The notes beneath the pieces were generated by a model. That model was not told the DNA's origin and made no database searches. It saw nothing but the letters and a program-made list of their open reading frames with translations. The translations under genes and the position numbers were made by a program. From PGYR01 sp040264895 (GTDB lineage Bacteria > Bacteroidota > Ignavibacteria > Kapaibacteriales > UBA2268): 64,000 nucleotides of DNA. The stretch is from contig JBDQHL010000002.1 in NCBI GenBank assembly GCA_040264895.1, positions 1 through 64,000 on the forward strand, read 5' to 3'. Shown piece by piece: positions 52,946-63,236 of the stretch (the first letter of the stretch is position 1; the number at the start of each line of letters is the position of its first letter).

Positions 52946-54136
52946 TTACTCTTCGTCTTCAGTTTCTGTCAAGTTTCCTCTTTTCTCTTGGTCTCGTTCT
53001 ATTGCTTCGAAAAGTGCTTGGAAGTTACCTTGACCAAAGCCAGTAGCGCCTTTTCTTCTCTGTATTATCTCGTAGAAAAATGTAGGTCTGTCACCAATCG
53101 GCTTAGTAAATAGCTGCAATAAGTAACCACCGCTACCTACTTCTACATCTACTAATATTCCTAACTCTTCTAACTTATCTATGTCTTCTGTTACCAAATC
53201 GCCATGCTCTTTGCTCTTCGCTCTAATGTCATCGTAGTAATTTTTAGGAGCTCTGTCCAAAAACTCCATTCCGTTAGCACGCAGGTTAGCAACAGTTTTT
53301 ATAATGTCGGTAGTAGAGAGAGCAATGTGCTGAATACCAGTACCATGGTACTGTATTATGTACTCATCTATCTGAGATAATCTCTTTCCTTTATATGGCT
53401 CGTTGATTGGGTTTTGTATTACCCCATCTTTAGAGCGTACTACTTTAGATAGCAGCGCAGAATATTGAGTAGAGATGTCGCCAGGACCATAGTCAACAAA
53501 CGTTTCGAAGTCTAAAACCCTGTTGATATAACTTGCCCAAAAGTCCATTTCATTTACGTGTACATTACCTACTATGTGGTCAATGTGTGTTAGTCCAGTT
53601 GCCTTTTTTTCAATTTCGTAGTTCTGAACTGGCTTGTCGAAACCAGGTTTGAATAGCCCTTTGTAATTGTCATAGTTAATGAAGTTGATTTCGGCATCGT
53701 CATAAAGCTTAATTGCTGCTTGTTCTACATAACCGTCTTCATCTTCTAATTTATAAGGTGGCTTTACTGGCACTCCACCATTTTTGATAGCATTTTCATA
53801 AGTTTTTTTTACGTCTACTACTTCTAAACACCAACGCTTTACACCGTCTCCATGCAAATTTGTAAAAGACATAATGTCTGATGTACTTGGCTGTAAAGAG
53901 CAAGTAATCATTATTTTAAGGTTTGTTTTTGTTGCAAGTAGATAACTTGCTCTGTCACGAGTACCTGTTTCTGGACCTTGGTAAGCAACTATATCTAAGC
54001 CTAATGCTTTAGCGTACCAGTAGGCAGTCATTTTACCAGAGCCGACATAAAATTCTACGTAGTCGTAGCCACGTATTCCCATCGAGTTGTTTGGAACTTT
54101 ACTAGGAATTCCACCATAACAAATGTCCATTTCCAT
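52946..54136 (-). CDS. hpd: 4-Hydroxyphenylpyruvate dioxygenase
   Basis: A 396-residue non-haem iron enzyme of tyrosine breakdown that makes homogentisate. Two vicinal-oxygen-chelate domains are present. Family motifs include YVEFYVGSGKMTAYWYAKAL, THIDHIVGNV (first His ligand), GTGIQHIALSTTDI (second His), SGGYLLQLFTKPIGDRPTFF, and RRKGATGFGQGNFQALFEAI with the Glu ligand. Length is normal. The next genes of the homogentisate route are not in the window. Confidence 0.96.
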   Translation of the reverse strand: MEMDICYGGIPSKVPNNSMGIRGYDYVEFYVGSGKMTAYWYAKALGLDIVAYQGPETGTRDRASYLLATKTNLKIMITCSLQPSTSDIMSFTNLHGDGVKRWCLEVVDVKKTYENAIKNGGVPVKPPYKLEDEDGYVEQAAIKLYDDAEINFINYDNYKGLFKPGFDKPVQNYEIEKKATGLTHIDHIVGNVHVNEMDFWASYINRVLDFETFVDYGPGDISTQYSALLSKVVRSKDGVIQNPINEPYKGKRLSQIDEYIIQYHGTGIQHIALSTTDIIKTVANLRANGMEFLDRAPKNYYDDIRAKSKEHGDLVTEDIDKLEELGILVDVEVGSGGYLLQLFTKPIGDRPTFFYEIIQRRKGATGFGQGNFQALFEAIERDQEKRGNLTETEDEE

Positions 54137-54238
54137 GATAATATTTCCCTTTTTATTTCTTTAAATTTTGTGCTTTACAAATATACAAAAATTACAGAAC
54201 CTATTTATATTTTAAATTTAAAGATTGGTTGTTCTAAT

Positions 54239-57146
54239 ATGTCATACAAAAGCAAAGAATACAAAAGGATACACACAGTACTGTGGTTATTTTATGGGTT
54301 TTTTCTTCTAATAATTTTAGCATCCGCCTATATTTCTATATCTGAATTACAGAGAGCCGATATATTGACTCATAATTTCAAATCAATGAACTAAGTTTAC
54401 TATGCATTCGATGAGTTGTCAGAAGATACTCTTAGCTATGATTATAGAAAACAAATACTTAATAAGGTTAAGAATAGCTTAGAATCAATAGACGAAATAA
54501 ATTATGAAAAAAATCAGATTCTCTACGAGAATATCAAGCTTCACATAGGTGAGTACGAGGAATTTTTAAAATACAAATGAAAACCACAATACAAATTTAG
54601 AAAGCCAAATTAAAGAACGGATTAAAAAGTTTGTAGAGAATATATATAGTGATGAAGTTGAAAATTTGAATCAAACTAAAAAAATAGATTTAATTCTGAT
54701 CTTAGTGGTTGTGCTTACATTGACTATTGTACTATTGTTAGTGGTATTCCCAGTAATAAAAAAATCAGACAGACTCACAACTAAGCTAAGAGCAACAAGC
54801 AACGAGAAAGAAGTTGCCTTGATGAATCTAAAAAAGCAAACTCACGAATTATTTCTTAGAGAAGAAAGATTTAGCTCAATTGCCGAGCTTTCTCCAGTTG
54901 GATTGTACATGACAGATGCAGATGGTAGCTGCGAATATGTGAATGAACGATATAGTAAATTAATAGGATTAAGCATTGAAGAATGCATGGGGGAAGGGTG
55001 GAAGGATGGACTACACCCAGACGATAAGGTAAGAATATTCAAAACGTGGTATGAATCTGTAGCAAACAACGACCCAGTTTATATCAATGAATATAGGACT
55101 GCTAAAACAAATAGAGATATTTCTGTCAAAGCTAAAGCACTTAGAACTAAAGATGGAGAGATATATGCATTTTTAGGAGTGATAGAACCTGTACTGATTG
55201 AATTAATAAATAAGGATGGAAGTGTAAAAAAGGTAGAATTCAGATACAGAAATACCAAAAGTACTGAAATATGGGGGTTAATTGATAAAACTGAAATATT
55301 AAGATTAGAAGCGGAAAAAGAAAAAATGTCTGAAATGTATGATCTGATACTTAATGCAACTAAAATTGGTGTTTGGAACTGGGATTCAAATAATAATAAA
55401 GCGACTTGGAATGACTCACTATTTGACTTACTTGGTAGAGAAAGAACATCTGAAAATCTTTTTAAAACCTATATGGAAAGAGTTCATGAGGATGACAAAC
55501 AAACAGTTTTAGATAATAACATCAAATTAATGAAAGGCGTATTAGATGAGGTTGTATCTAATTTTAAATTTATTAGACCAGACGGTGAACTAATATACTT
55601 AAGGTCTATTGCAAAAGTTGAGCGAGACAATGAGGGTAAAACCGAGAGAATGTATGGAATAAATATTGATATTGCTGAAGAGAAACAGTATGAGAAGAAT
55701 CTAGTAGTTGCGAAAGAAAAGGCTGATGCCGCTAATAATGCCAAATCAATCTTTTTAGCTAATATGAGCCACGAAATAAGAACACCTATGAACGCCATAC
55801 TTGGGTTTGCTGAAATTCTGAAAAACAAAAATGAATCTCCTGAGTTAGAGAATTATATAGATGGAATTACCAAAGGTGGAAACACATTATTGTCTCTGAT
55901 AAATGACATATCAGATATATCGAAGATAGAAGCAAATAAGATGACTCTAAAAAATTCAGTAACAAACTTTGAATTGTTACTTGATGATATAGATAAGATA
56001 TTCACGATTGTAGCTAACAAGAAAGGTATTAAGTTTAGTATAGAAATGCTACCTACCACCCCAAAATATATGCTGTTAGATCAAACGAAAGTGAAACAAA
56101 TATTAATAAATCTTATAGGTAATGCTATTAAGTTCACTGAGATGGGTAGTGTAAAATTAGACATAAATTATAAACAAAATCCATCTGATGTTTCTAAAAT
56201 GGATTTATATCTTGAAGTATCTGATACAGGCAAAGGTATAGAAGAAAAATATTTGGATAAGATATTTGATCCATTTACACAAGAAGATAACAGAGATAAC
56301 AAGGAGTATGAAGGAACTGGATTAGGGCTTTCTATAGTTAAAAAGCTTACAGAACTATATGATGGTGATACTAAAGTAGATACAGAAGTTGGAGTGGGAA
56401 GTACGTTCAAAGTAAGGCTAAATGGTATTTCAATTTCAATTCTAAAGCCAAAAAAGTTCACAAACTTAGAACAACACCAAATTGACAATTTAGATTTTAA
56501 TAATTTGAACATACTTTTTGCGGAAGACATAGAGTCAAATAGACAGGTTATTAAAGGTTTGCTTTCTAATTCAAATCTAAATCTATTTTTCGCAGAAAAT
56601 GGAGAAGAAGCCCTGAAAATTGCAAGGGAGAATGAGATTTCTTTAGGTTTCATTGATCTACATATGCCAGTAATGGATGGAAGAACAATGGCAAGAATAT
56701 GGAAGGAAGATGATAGTTTAAATAAAATTCCAATTGTAGCCTTAACAGCAGAAATGAGAGATACAAATTCCGATTCTGATGATCTATTTTCAGATTATTT
56801 GACAAAACCAGTCTCAGGTATTGACCTATACAGAGCTATAGCCAAATTTGTTAGTCCTGATTCGGATATTAATTTGAGTAATACTGGAAACAAAACAATA
56901 ATTATCAAATTAGACGATAATATCATAGATGAAATAAAGGAAAAGAATCTTTATGGTATTGTTCAAGAGTCAATTAAAATAGTAAACACAAAAGAACTAA
57001 GATATTTGATTACAGAATTGCAAACTATCTCAGACTAAAATGATGATGACTATTTGAAATCAATTACTAATGAATTAGAGTTAGCTCTTAATTCATTTAA
57101 CATGGATAAGATAAAATCTTCCCTATTGTTAATCACCAACAATTAA
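54239..57146 (+). pseudogene. Hybrid histidine kinase, interrupted
   Basis: A sensor kinase with two membrane helices around a helical CHASE3-like periplasmic domain, two PAS domains (RFSSIAELSPVGLYMTDADG; LNATKIGVWNWDS), HisKA (ANMSHEIRTPMNAILGFAEI), HATPase (GTGLGLSIVKKLTELYDGDT) and a receiver (LGFIDLHMPVMDGRTMARIW). Lesions: TAA at 54392-54394, early in the periplasmic domain; a one-base shift near 54570-54585 before NENHNTNLESQIKERIKKF; and TAA at 57036-57038, after which NDDDYLKSITNELELALNSF and the natural end follow in frame. From 54666 a 790-residue piece keeps helix 2 to the receiver and could still work. Confidence 0.85.
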
Positions 57147-57219
57147 ATACAAACCCTCCAAATGTAAGCTAAAATACTTTAATGTCCTTAAGTTGTTGCC
57201 AATTATAATGCAAGAGTAT

Positions 57220-57227
57220 TATATTCG
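57220..57227 (+). promoter_or_regulatory. Possible -7 box for the haem operon
   Basis: TATATTCG resembles TAnnTTTG with one mismatch; a TTG at 57196-57198 lies 21 bases upstream, close to the usual spacing of the -33 box. No Fur box was recognised. Confidence 0.35.
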
Positions 57228-57268
57228 TAGTCTATAAAAAATCTATATTTAAAAAAAGGTATTTAAAA

Positions 57269-58576
57269 GTGAAAAAATTATATATAATTATGGCGGTTCT
57301 ACTAAGCGGCTCTTTTGCTCTATTTACTCAGGTAGAATTAGTAGAAGAAGTTACAATCGATATAAATGACCAAAGAACTTTAGACGCATTTTACGACTTT
57401 CAACAGAACAATGTAATAACAGCGGAAGCAGAAAATTGGGACATCTCGTTTATGAATGCACTATCGAGTGCAATCAGAATAAATGGTGGTCAAGGTGTTC
57501 GTTTGTGGCATGTTACAGATGGTAGTATTGATGATTTCAATCAACCATTGGATACTACTGGTAAGTTCGAAGTTTGGGAAGAGCTATACAATTCAACTGA
57601 TGAATGGGAAATAGGTGCGTTCAATATGGGAAATAATGGCTTCTCTGACGAAACTCCAGGTGAGTTTGGTTGGGGACAATATAGCCAAACGGTAGTAAGT
57701 GGTACTGAGCTATTTGTAATAAAACTAAGAAATGGAGACTACAAAAAGATTGCAATAGATGAATTAAGCTCTGGTACGTTCTATTTCTTCTTTTCTGACC
57801 TAAATAATGAGAATGTTGAAAATGTAGAATTCTCAAAATCAAGTTTTGCTGGTAAAATGAATGGTTACTATGATTTGGAGAATGGTGTAGAAGTAGATAG
57901 AGAGCCTATGACTGAAGAGTGGAATATGGTTTTTAGTAAGTACACACAAATAGTTGAAGGCCAAGGAGTAGTACAACCATATCCAGTAGTTGGTGTTAGA
58001 ACTAAAAACAATATTATGGTTGCTCAACTAGACGGAATAGAGATAGTAGAAGACAAGTTCGATATGCCAAGTGAACTAAACTACACAACTTCTATCACAG
58101 AAATTGGCCATGATTGGAAAGAGTTAAATTTCTCTACTTTCGAATATGAAATGGTAGAAGGTCGTGTTTATATAGCTCAAGAATTCACGCCAACTCAAGA
58201 CGGTGAAAACGTTCCTATTGGTGCCCCTGTTGCTATTAGATTCACTGAATTCACTGGTGGCAAATTTGTATTCAAAACTAATGACATTACTCTTTCTGTT
58301 AATCAATATGATTACGACGAGAACCAATTTGCGATCTATCCAAATGTTGTAGAAAGAGGAGAAAATATTAATATGATTTATACTGGTTCTGATTTGGGTG
58401 CTGCTAATTTGAATATATATTCTTCTACTGGCGAACTAGTAACAAGCAAATCAATTGAGCTAAACAAGAACCTACAGATTAACAATATAAATGCCAATAA
58501 CATGAGTGCTGGCGTTTACTTTGTTAGAATAGAAAGCAACAATTCAATCTACACACAGAAGTTTATCGTAAAGTAA
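57269..58576 (+). CDS. HmuY-like haem protein with T9SS sorting domain
   Basis: A 435-residue protein with GTG start. Signal peptide without lipobox Cys, then two HmuY-like halves: ENWDISFMNALSSAIRINGG and EEWNMVFSKYTQIVEGQGVV, YPVVGVRTKNNIMVAQLDG, IGHDWKELNFSTFEYEMVEG. The last 80 residues are a T9SS type A sorting domain (FAIYPNVVERGENINMIYTG; LNIYSSTGELV; GVYFVRIESNN). HmuY proteins bind haem and pass it to a TonB receptor; normally they are lipid-anchored. Here T9SS export would place it on the cell surface instead. It is first in the haem operon, one base before the receptor gene. Confidence 0.8.
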   Translation: MKKLYIIMAVLLSGSFALFTQVELVEEVTIDINDQRTLDAFYDFQQNNVITAEAENWDISFMNALSSAIRINGGQGVRLWHVTDGSIDDFNQPLDTTGKFEVWEELYNSTDEWEIGAFNMGNNGFSDETPGEFGWGQYSQTVVSGTELFVIKLRNGDYKKIAIDELSSGTFYFFFSDLNNENVENVEFSKSSFAGKMNGYYDLENGVEVDREPMTEEWNMVFSKYTQIVEGQGVVQPYPVVGVRTKNNIMVAQLDGIEIVEDKFDMPSELNYTTSITEIGHDWKELNFSTFEYEMVEGRVYIAQEFTPTQDGENVPIGAPVAIRFTEFTGGKFVFKTNDITLSVNQYDYDENQFAIYPNVVERGENINMIYTGSDLGAANLNIYSSTGELVTSKSIELNKNLQINNINANNMSAGVYFVRIESNNSIYTQKFIVK

Positions 58577-58577
58577 G

Positions 58578-60776
58578 TTGAAGATTAACACTTACATAGT
58601 TATTTTTTTTCTTGCTACTTTTGGTCTATTAGCCAAAGGTAGCTTGAAAGTTAAAGATAAAAAAACAAAAGAAACGTTGATTTCTGCTTCGGTTATGTTT
58701 GTTAATTTAAACCCAAATAAATTAGATTCTAACTTCAGGAAGACTGATGCTTATGGTTCAGTTACAATTCCTTATGACTCAGCTTTAGCCAAAGTGTCTT
58801 ACTTAGGTTATGAACCAGTGGAAATAAAAACTTATAAAACCACTAAGAACTTAGCTTTACTCAAGCAAGTGTCAATCCTATATTCTGAAATTGTTACTAC
58901 TGGACAATATTCACCCACCCTTAGTACAAACTCAATAATTAAAGTTGATGTACTTGACCGAGATTTTATTGAAAGTAAGGCTGCAAACAACCTAAGTGAT
59001 TTATTACTACAAGAGGGTGCAATAAATATCAATCAAGATGCACAATTAGGTAGCAACTTATCTATCAATGGCCTTGGTGGTGAAAACGTTAAAATATTGA
59101 TCGACGGTATTCCTGTGATTGGTAGAACTAACGGTAATATTGACTTAAGTCAACTTAGCTTAACAAATATTGATAGGGTAGAAATAGTTAAAGGTCCTAT
59201 GTCAACTCTTTATGGAACCGATGCACTTGGTGGTGTAATAAACCTAATCTCATCTAAAGAAAATGAAGACAGCTTTTCCGCAAATGCACGTGGGATGTAC
59301 GAATCAGTTGGTAGATATAATCTGGATGTAGGTGTTAATGGAAGTATTAGTGACGGTTACGCAAGTCTTAATCTAGGACGCCACTTTTTCGGAGGGTTTG
59401 CTCCTACTAATAACTCACGCTCTAAGCTCTGGAAACCAAAAGAGCAGTATTTTGCTGACGTAGATATAAAAACTACATACGGTGGGACTGACATAAGATA
59501 CAAAGGTAGTTATTTTGATGAACTATTGGTTTCAAAAGGTCAGCCTATTGCTCCATATTTTGAGGGAGCTTTCGATAATAAGTACAGTACTAATAGATTC
59601 AACAATGCTATTTTTATTTCGAAACAATTACAGAATAATAAGAATTATAATTTATCTTTTTCACATTCAGATTATACAAGGTCGAGAAATACATTTTTCA
59701 AAGATCTGGTTACTCTAGACGAGGTGATTACTGGAGATGAATCTGAACAGGACACAACCAGGTTCAATTCTATCAATATTCGAGCAGCATTCTTTGATGA
59801 ATTTTTGAATGATAATCTTGGGTATAATGTTGGGATAGATTTTAACTTAGACAATGGTTCTGGTGGAAGAATAGAGGGCACTCCAGTAATAAATGACTAT
59901 GCTGCATATATATCTACAAAGTATATAATTGAAGATTTGCTTACTATTCAACCTGCAATGAGAGTTATATATAACACAAAATATGATGCACCTCTGATAC
60001 CTGCTTTGAACTTAATGTCTGATCTGACAGATGAACTGACGGTTCGTGCCTCTTATGCAAAAGGATTCCGGGCACCATCACTTAAAGAATTATATTTCTT
60101 TTTCGTAGACGCAAGCCATAATATTCAAGGGAATCAAGATTTGAATGCTGAGAGCTCAGATGCATTTAATTTAGGGTTTGCATACACTTTAGTGAATAAT
60201 AAAAGGGTGTTAAAATTCGAACCAAACTTCTATTATAATGCTATTGAAAATAAAATTAACTTAGCAAATGTACAAGGTGATTTGTTCACTTATATCAATA
60301 TAGGTCAGCACAGAACTATAGGTACCAATACTACGTTGAAGTATATATACGACGACTTCTATAACAAGATTGGTTTCAACTATATAGGTACAGAAAACTT
60401 TATTGATGGAGTTTCTAATGGTGTTCAGTACACGCCAGAAGTTACATTCAATTCATCGTGGGAGTCAGATTTTTGGGACTTAAAGTTTTCAATTTTCTAT
60501 AAGTTTACTGGAGAATCACCCGGGTTTGTACTAAATGATCAAGAAGAAATTGAGAATTTTACGATTGATTCATACCATAATATGGATGCAACGATTATGA
60601 GAAAATTTGAAGATTTGGGATTGTCTTTTTCAGTTGGTGCTATTAATATATTTGATGTTACTACTGTTAATAGCAATCAAATTCAACAGGGTGGAACAGG
60701 TCACTCTGGTGGCTCAGCAGCATTGCCTGTGGGATATGGAAGAACAGTTTTTGCAAAATTTGAACTGGATATATAA
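58578..60776 (+). CDS. TonB-dependent haem receptor, HmuR-like
   Basis: A 732-residue outer-membrane receptor with TTG start two bases after the HmuY-T9SS stop. After a signal peptide comes a short carboxypeptidase-like repeat (LKVKDKKTKETLISASVMFV; KVSYLGYEPVEIK). The plug follows (NNLSDLLLQEGAININQD; GGENVKILIDGIPVIGRTNG; IDRVEIVKGPMSTLYGTDAL), then a 22-strand-type barrel with RASYAKGFRAPSLKELYFFF. Placement between two HmuY genes and before an HmuS-like gene indicates haem as substrate. The stop overlaps the next ATG by one base. Confidence 0.92.
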   Translation: MKINTYIVIFFLATFGLLAKGSLKVKDKKTKETLISASVMFVNLNPNKLDSNFRKTDAYGSVTIPYDSALAKVSYLGYEPVEIKTYKTTKNLALLKQVSILYSEIVTTGQYSPTLSTNSIIKVDVLDRDFIESKAANNLSDLLLQEGAININQDAQLGSNLSINGLGGENVKILIDGIPVIGRTNGNIDLSQLSLTNIDRVEIVKGPMSTLYGTDALGGVINLISSKENEDSFSANARGMYESVGRYNLDVGVNGSISDGYASLNLGRHFFGGFAPTNNSRSKLWKPKEQYFADVDIKTTYGGTDIRYKGSYFDELLVSKGQPIAPYFEGAFDNKYSTNRFNNAIFISKQLQNNKNYNLSFSHSDYTRSRNTFFKDLVTLDEVITGDESEQDTTRFNSINIRAAFFDEFLNDNLGYNVGIDFNLDNGSGGRIEGTPVINDYAAYISTKYIIEDLLTIQPAMRVIYNTKYDAPLIPALNLMSDLTDELTVRASYAKGFRAPSLKELYFFFVDASHNIQGNQDLNAESSDAFNLGFAYTLVNNKRVLKFEPNFYYNAIENKINLANVQGDLFTYINIGQHRTIGTNTTLKYIYDDFYNKIGFNYIGTENFIDGVSNGVQYTPEVTFNSSWESDFWDLKFSIFYKFTGESPGFVLNDQEEIENFTIDSYHNMDATIMRKFEDLGLSFSVGAINIFDVTTVNSNQIQQGGTGHSGGSAALPVGYGRTVFAKFELDI

Positions 60777-61780
60777 TGAAAAAACTAATATTACTTTTAG
60801 CTATTTCTGTATTCCTGACATCGTGCTTCGACGAAGACATAGCTGTTACCCCTTTGGATAGGGGCGACGTTGTTTCGAATCAAGTCGAAATGATGGGCAA
60901 ATATGAGAATCAAGTATATTTTGATTTAGGTAGTAACACTACTGTGAGCACTAATAAATATGGTGAATGGGATTTAGGATTCCAGTCATATGATAGCTAT
61001 CATATAAGATTAAACTCTGCTAGAAATATGGCAGTCCAAGATTTAGGAAAAGTTGACTTTGCTTCAGTTAATGCAGAGTCAGATGAGATAGAATACAAGA
61101 GAGATGTACCAAGTGGTAACAAAGATTCAATGGTTATTGGTAAGTGGTGGTTGGAAGAAAACGGAGAACTAATAAGTAAAGAACATGTTTATATAGTAGA
61201 CAGAAAAAGAAGCCATGATCGTACCAGAGGTGGGTTAAGAAAGATTAAAATTCTATCTGCAAATGAAAATAAATTTGTATTTATATTCGCAGAGTTAAAT
61301 TCGTCTGAGTCTGACACAGTAGTAGTACCAAGAAATGAAATGTATAATTTTATTACTGTATCACTTGATGGAAAAGGAAGTGTTACAAATTTGGAACCTA
61401 GGTCAGATGAATGGGACATAGTATTTACAAAATACACAGAACTTTTCGATGTGCCAGGCTTTGAAGTTTACCCTGTCACGGGAGCGTTAATTAATACCAG
61501 ATATTGCGAGGTAGTAGAAGCAGATAGTACAATTTCTTTTGATGAATTGACAAGCGAATCTATTGGGGAATATGTATTAACTAATAAACGCGATGAAATC
61601 GGTTGGGATTGGAAACAAGTTGATATCAACACTGGTGTATATACTGTCAATCCATTAAAGAAATATATTATTAGCGATACAGAAGGTTTTTATTATAAAC
61701 TTAGATTTATAGGCTTCCAAAAAATTGTGGACGGAAAAGCAGAAAAGGGTTACCCCGAATTTGAAATTAAATTATTATAA
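60776..61780 (+). CDS. HmuY-like haem lipoprotein
   Basis: A 334-residue lipoprotein (lipobox LTSC). It shares the two-part HmuY layout of the first gene: GEWDLGFQSYDSYHIRLNSA, then DEWDIVFTKYTELFDVPGFE, YPVTGALINTRYCEVVEADS, IGWDWKQVDINTGVYTVNPL and YYKLRFIGFQ. It lacks the T9SS domain and would sit in the outer membrane leaflet. It is probably the haem-capturing partner of the receptor directly upstream (one-base overlap). A 16-base gap separates it from the HmuS-like gene. Confidence 0.82.
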   Translation: MKKLILLLAISVFLTSCFDEDIAVTPLDRGDVVSNQVEMMGKYENQVYFDLGSNTTVSTNKYGEWDLGFQSYDSYHIRLNSARNMAVQDLGKVDFASVNAESDEIEYKRDVPSGNKDSMVIGKWWLEENGELISKEHVYIVDRKRSHDRTRGGLRKIKILSANENKFVFIFAELNSSESDTVVVPRNEMYNFITVSLDGKGSVTNLEPRSDEWDIVFTKYTELFDVPGFEVYPVTGALINTRYCEVVEADSTISFDELTSESIGEYVLTNKRDEIGWDWKQVDINTGVYTVNPLKKYIISDTEGFYYKLRFIGFQKIVDGKAEKGYPEFEIKLL

Positions 61781-61796
61781 AACGATTGATTAGTTT

Positions 61797-62834
61797 ATGT
61801 CAGTTACTAAATTGAAAGAACAATACGAAGAAGTAAAAGCAAACAACCCAGGCCTAAGAATTAAGGAATATGCTGATTTAATCGGTATAACTGAATTAGA
61901 ATTATTAGCTTCGGGTCTTCATGATAAAGCAACTAAATTAGATGATAAACCAGTTGAGATTTACAAACACTTGCCTGAGTTAGGTAGGTTAATGGTACTG
62001 ACTAGAAATGAGTCTGCAGTTCACGAGCGAAAAGGTGTCTTCAATGAAGTACAAATGCATGGGACAATGGGTCTAGTAGTTGGTTCTGATATTGATTTAC
62101 GTATATTCTTTGATGATTGGAAGTACGTGTACAATGTAGAAAAAGAACACAGAGGCAAACTACTTAGGTCTATTCAGTTCTTCAACAAGTATGGTAAAGC
62201 TGCTCAGAAAGTATATTTGACTGACGATAGCAATGAAGAAGCATACAGAATGCTGATTGATGGATTCAAAACTGAAAATACTGAAATACCCGTTGTTGAA
62301 AAAGGTGCGAAACCAAAGAACTATAATAATGTTGAAGATATAGACTTTGATAAGGCAATTAGAGATTGGAACAAATTGGACGACACTCACAACTTCCAAG
62401 CTATATTGGATAGCCAGAATATAAGAAGGCTGGACCTAATGAAGCGAGCTCCAGATGAACTCGCTTGTCGTGTTCCTAACGATGCTGTAATTGATATTCT
62501 ATACTCAGCAGTTGAGACAGAAACTCCAATAATGGCTTTTGTTGCTAATGATGATTTGATTCAGATTCATACAGGTGAGGTTCACAATATAAGACTTATT
62601 GAAAACTGGACTAATGTAATGGACCCAGATTTCAACTTACACCTTCGCAATGATTTAGTTGCAGAATCGTATGTAGTCAAAAAACCAGGTGATGCTGGTG
62701 GTACAATTACATCGCTCGAATTATACGATATGGATGACGAACTTGCTATAACTTTCTTCGGTAAGAGAAAGCCAGGTATTCCTGAGTTAGAGAGCTGGAG
62801 AGAGATAATTGCTAAATTGGAAAAAGCAGATTAA
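61797..62834 (+). CDS. Hemin-degrading/haem-handling factor, HemS/HmuS-like
   Basis: A 345-residue cytoplasmic protein with the duplicated HemS/ChuX-type fold. First half: RIKEYADLIGITELELLASG, VLTRNESAVHERKGVFNEVQ, MHGTMGLVVGSDIDLRIFFD; second half: HNFQAILDSQNIRRLDLMKR, IMAFVANDDLIQIHTGEVHN, SLELYDMDDELAITFFGKRK. His in AVHERKG is a candidate haem ligand. Such proteins take up haem after import and release iron. Length matches the family. The operon ends with a small membrane protein two bases on. Confidence 0.9.
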   Translation: MSVTKLKEQYEEVKANNPGLRIKEYADLIGITELELLASGLHDKATKLDDKPVEIYKHLPELGRLMVLTRNESAVHERKGVFNEVQMHGTMGLVVGSDIDLRIFFDDWKYVYNVEKEHRGKLLRSIQFFNKYGKAAQKVYLTDDSNEEAYRMLIDGFKTENTEIPVVEKGAKPKNYNNVEDIDFDKAIRDWNKLDDTHNFQAILDSQNIRRLDLMKRAPDELACRVPNDAVIDILYSAVETETPIMAFVANDDLIQIHTGEVHNIRLIENWTNVMDPDFNLHLRNDLVAESYVVKKPGDAGGTITSLELYDMDDELAITFFGKRKPGIPELESWREIIAKLEKAD

Positions 62835-62836
62835 TT

Positions 62837-63172
62837 ATGAGTAAGATTGATAAAATAGTAAATGTTTTGAAAGAGAGGTGGGGTGTTAGCTCTGCATTCG
62901 ATGTAGTTGTTATTCTTATTGTATTTGCTATAACTGGAATGTCGTCATTATACGTCAGCAAATTCGTATTTGAGGCACTTAACCTAACTTCTGATGACCC
63001 ATTTTGGCTAAGAGCAATTGTTTATATATTTACTGTTTTGCCTGCTTACCAAGTTATACTTTTCATTGTAGGTACTTTGCTCGGACAGGGCAAGTTCGTT
63101 CGCAGCTTCCTTAAGATGATGTTTGGTCGCCTTACTTTTTGGAAGAAGAAGAAAAAGACAAAAGAAATTTAA
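62837..63172 (+). CDS. DUF6787-like small membrane protein
   Basis: A 111-residue protein with two membrane helices (AFDVVVILIVFAITGMSSLY; IFTVLPAYQVILFIVGTLLG) and a basic C-terminal end (GRLTFWKKKKKTK). A WGVSSAFDV start and a FxWKK-like end resemble DUF6787 proteins of Bacteroidota. It is coupled to the HmuS-like gene by a 2-base gap and ends the haem operon; its role is unknown. Confidence 0.75.
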   Translation: MSKIDKIVNVLKERWGVSSAFDVVVILIVFAITGMSSLYVSKFVFEALNLTSDDPFWLRAIVYIFTVLPAYQVILFIVGTLLGQGKFVRSFLKMMFGRLTFWKKKKKTKEI

Positions 63173-63236
63173 ACTTCCCATTTGCAAAAAAATCATTAAT
63201 TTGTAGCTACACTTCATAATACAACAGGAAAAAGCT

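Noticed and set aside
57036..57038. Programmed readthrough or selenocysteine at the kinase C-terminus
   Set aside because: The stop is TAA, not TGA, and no downstream stem-loop was recognised; the gene has two other lesions, so decay is simpler.
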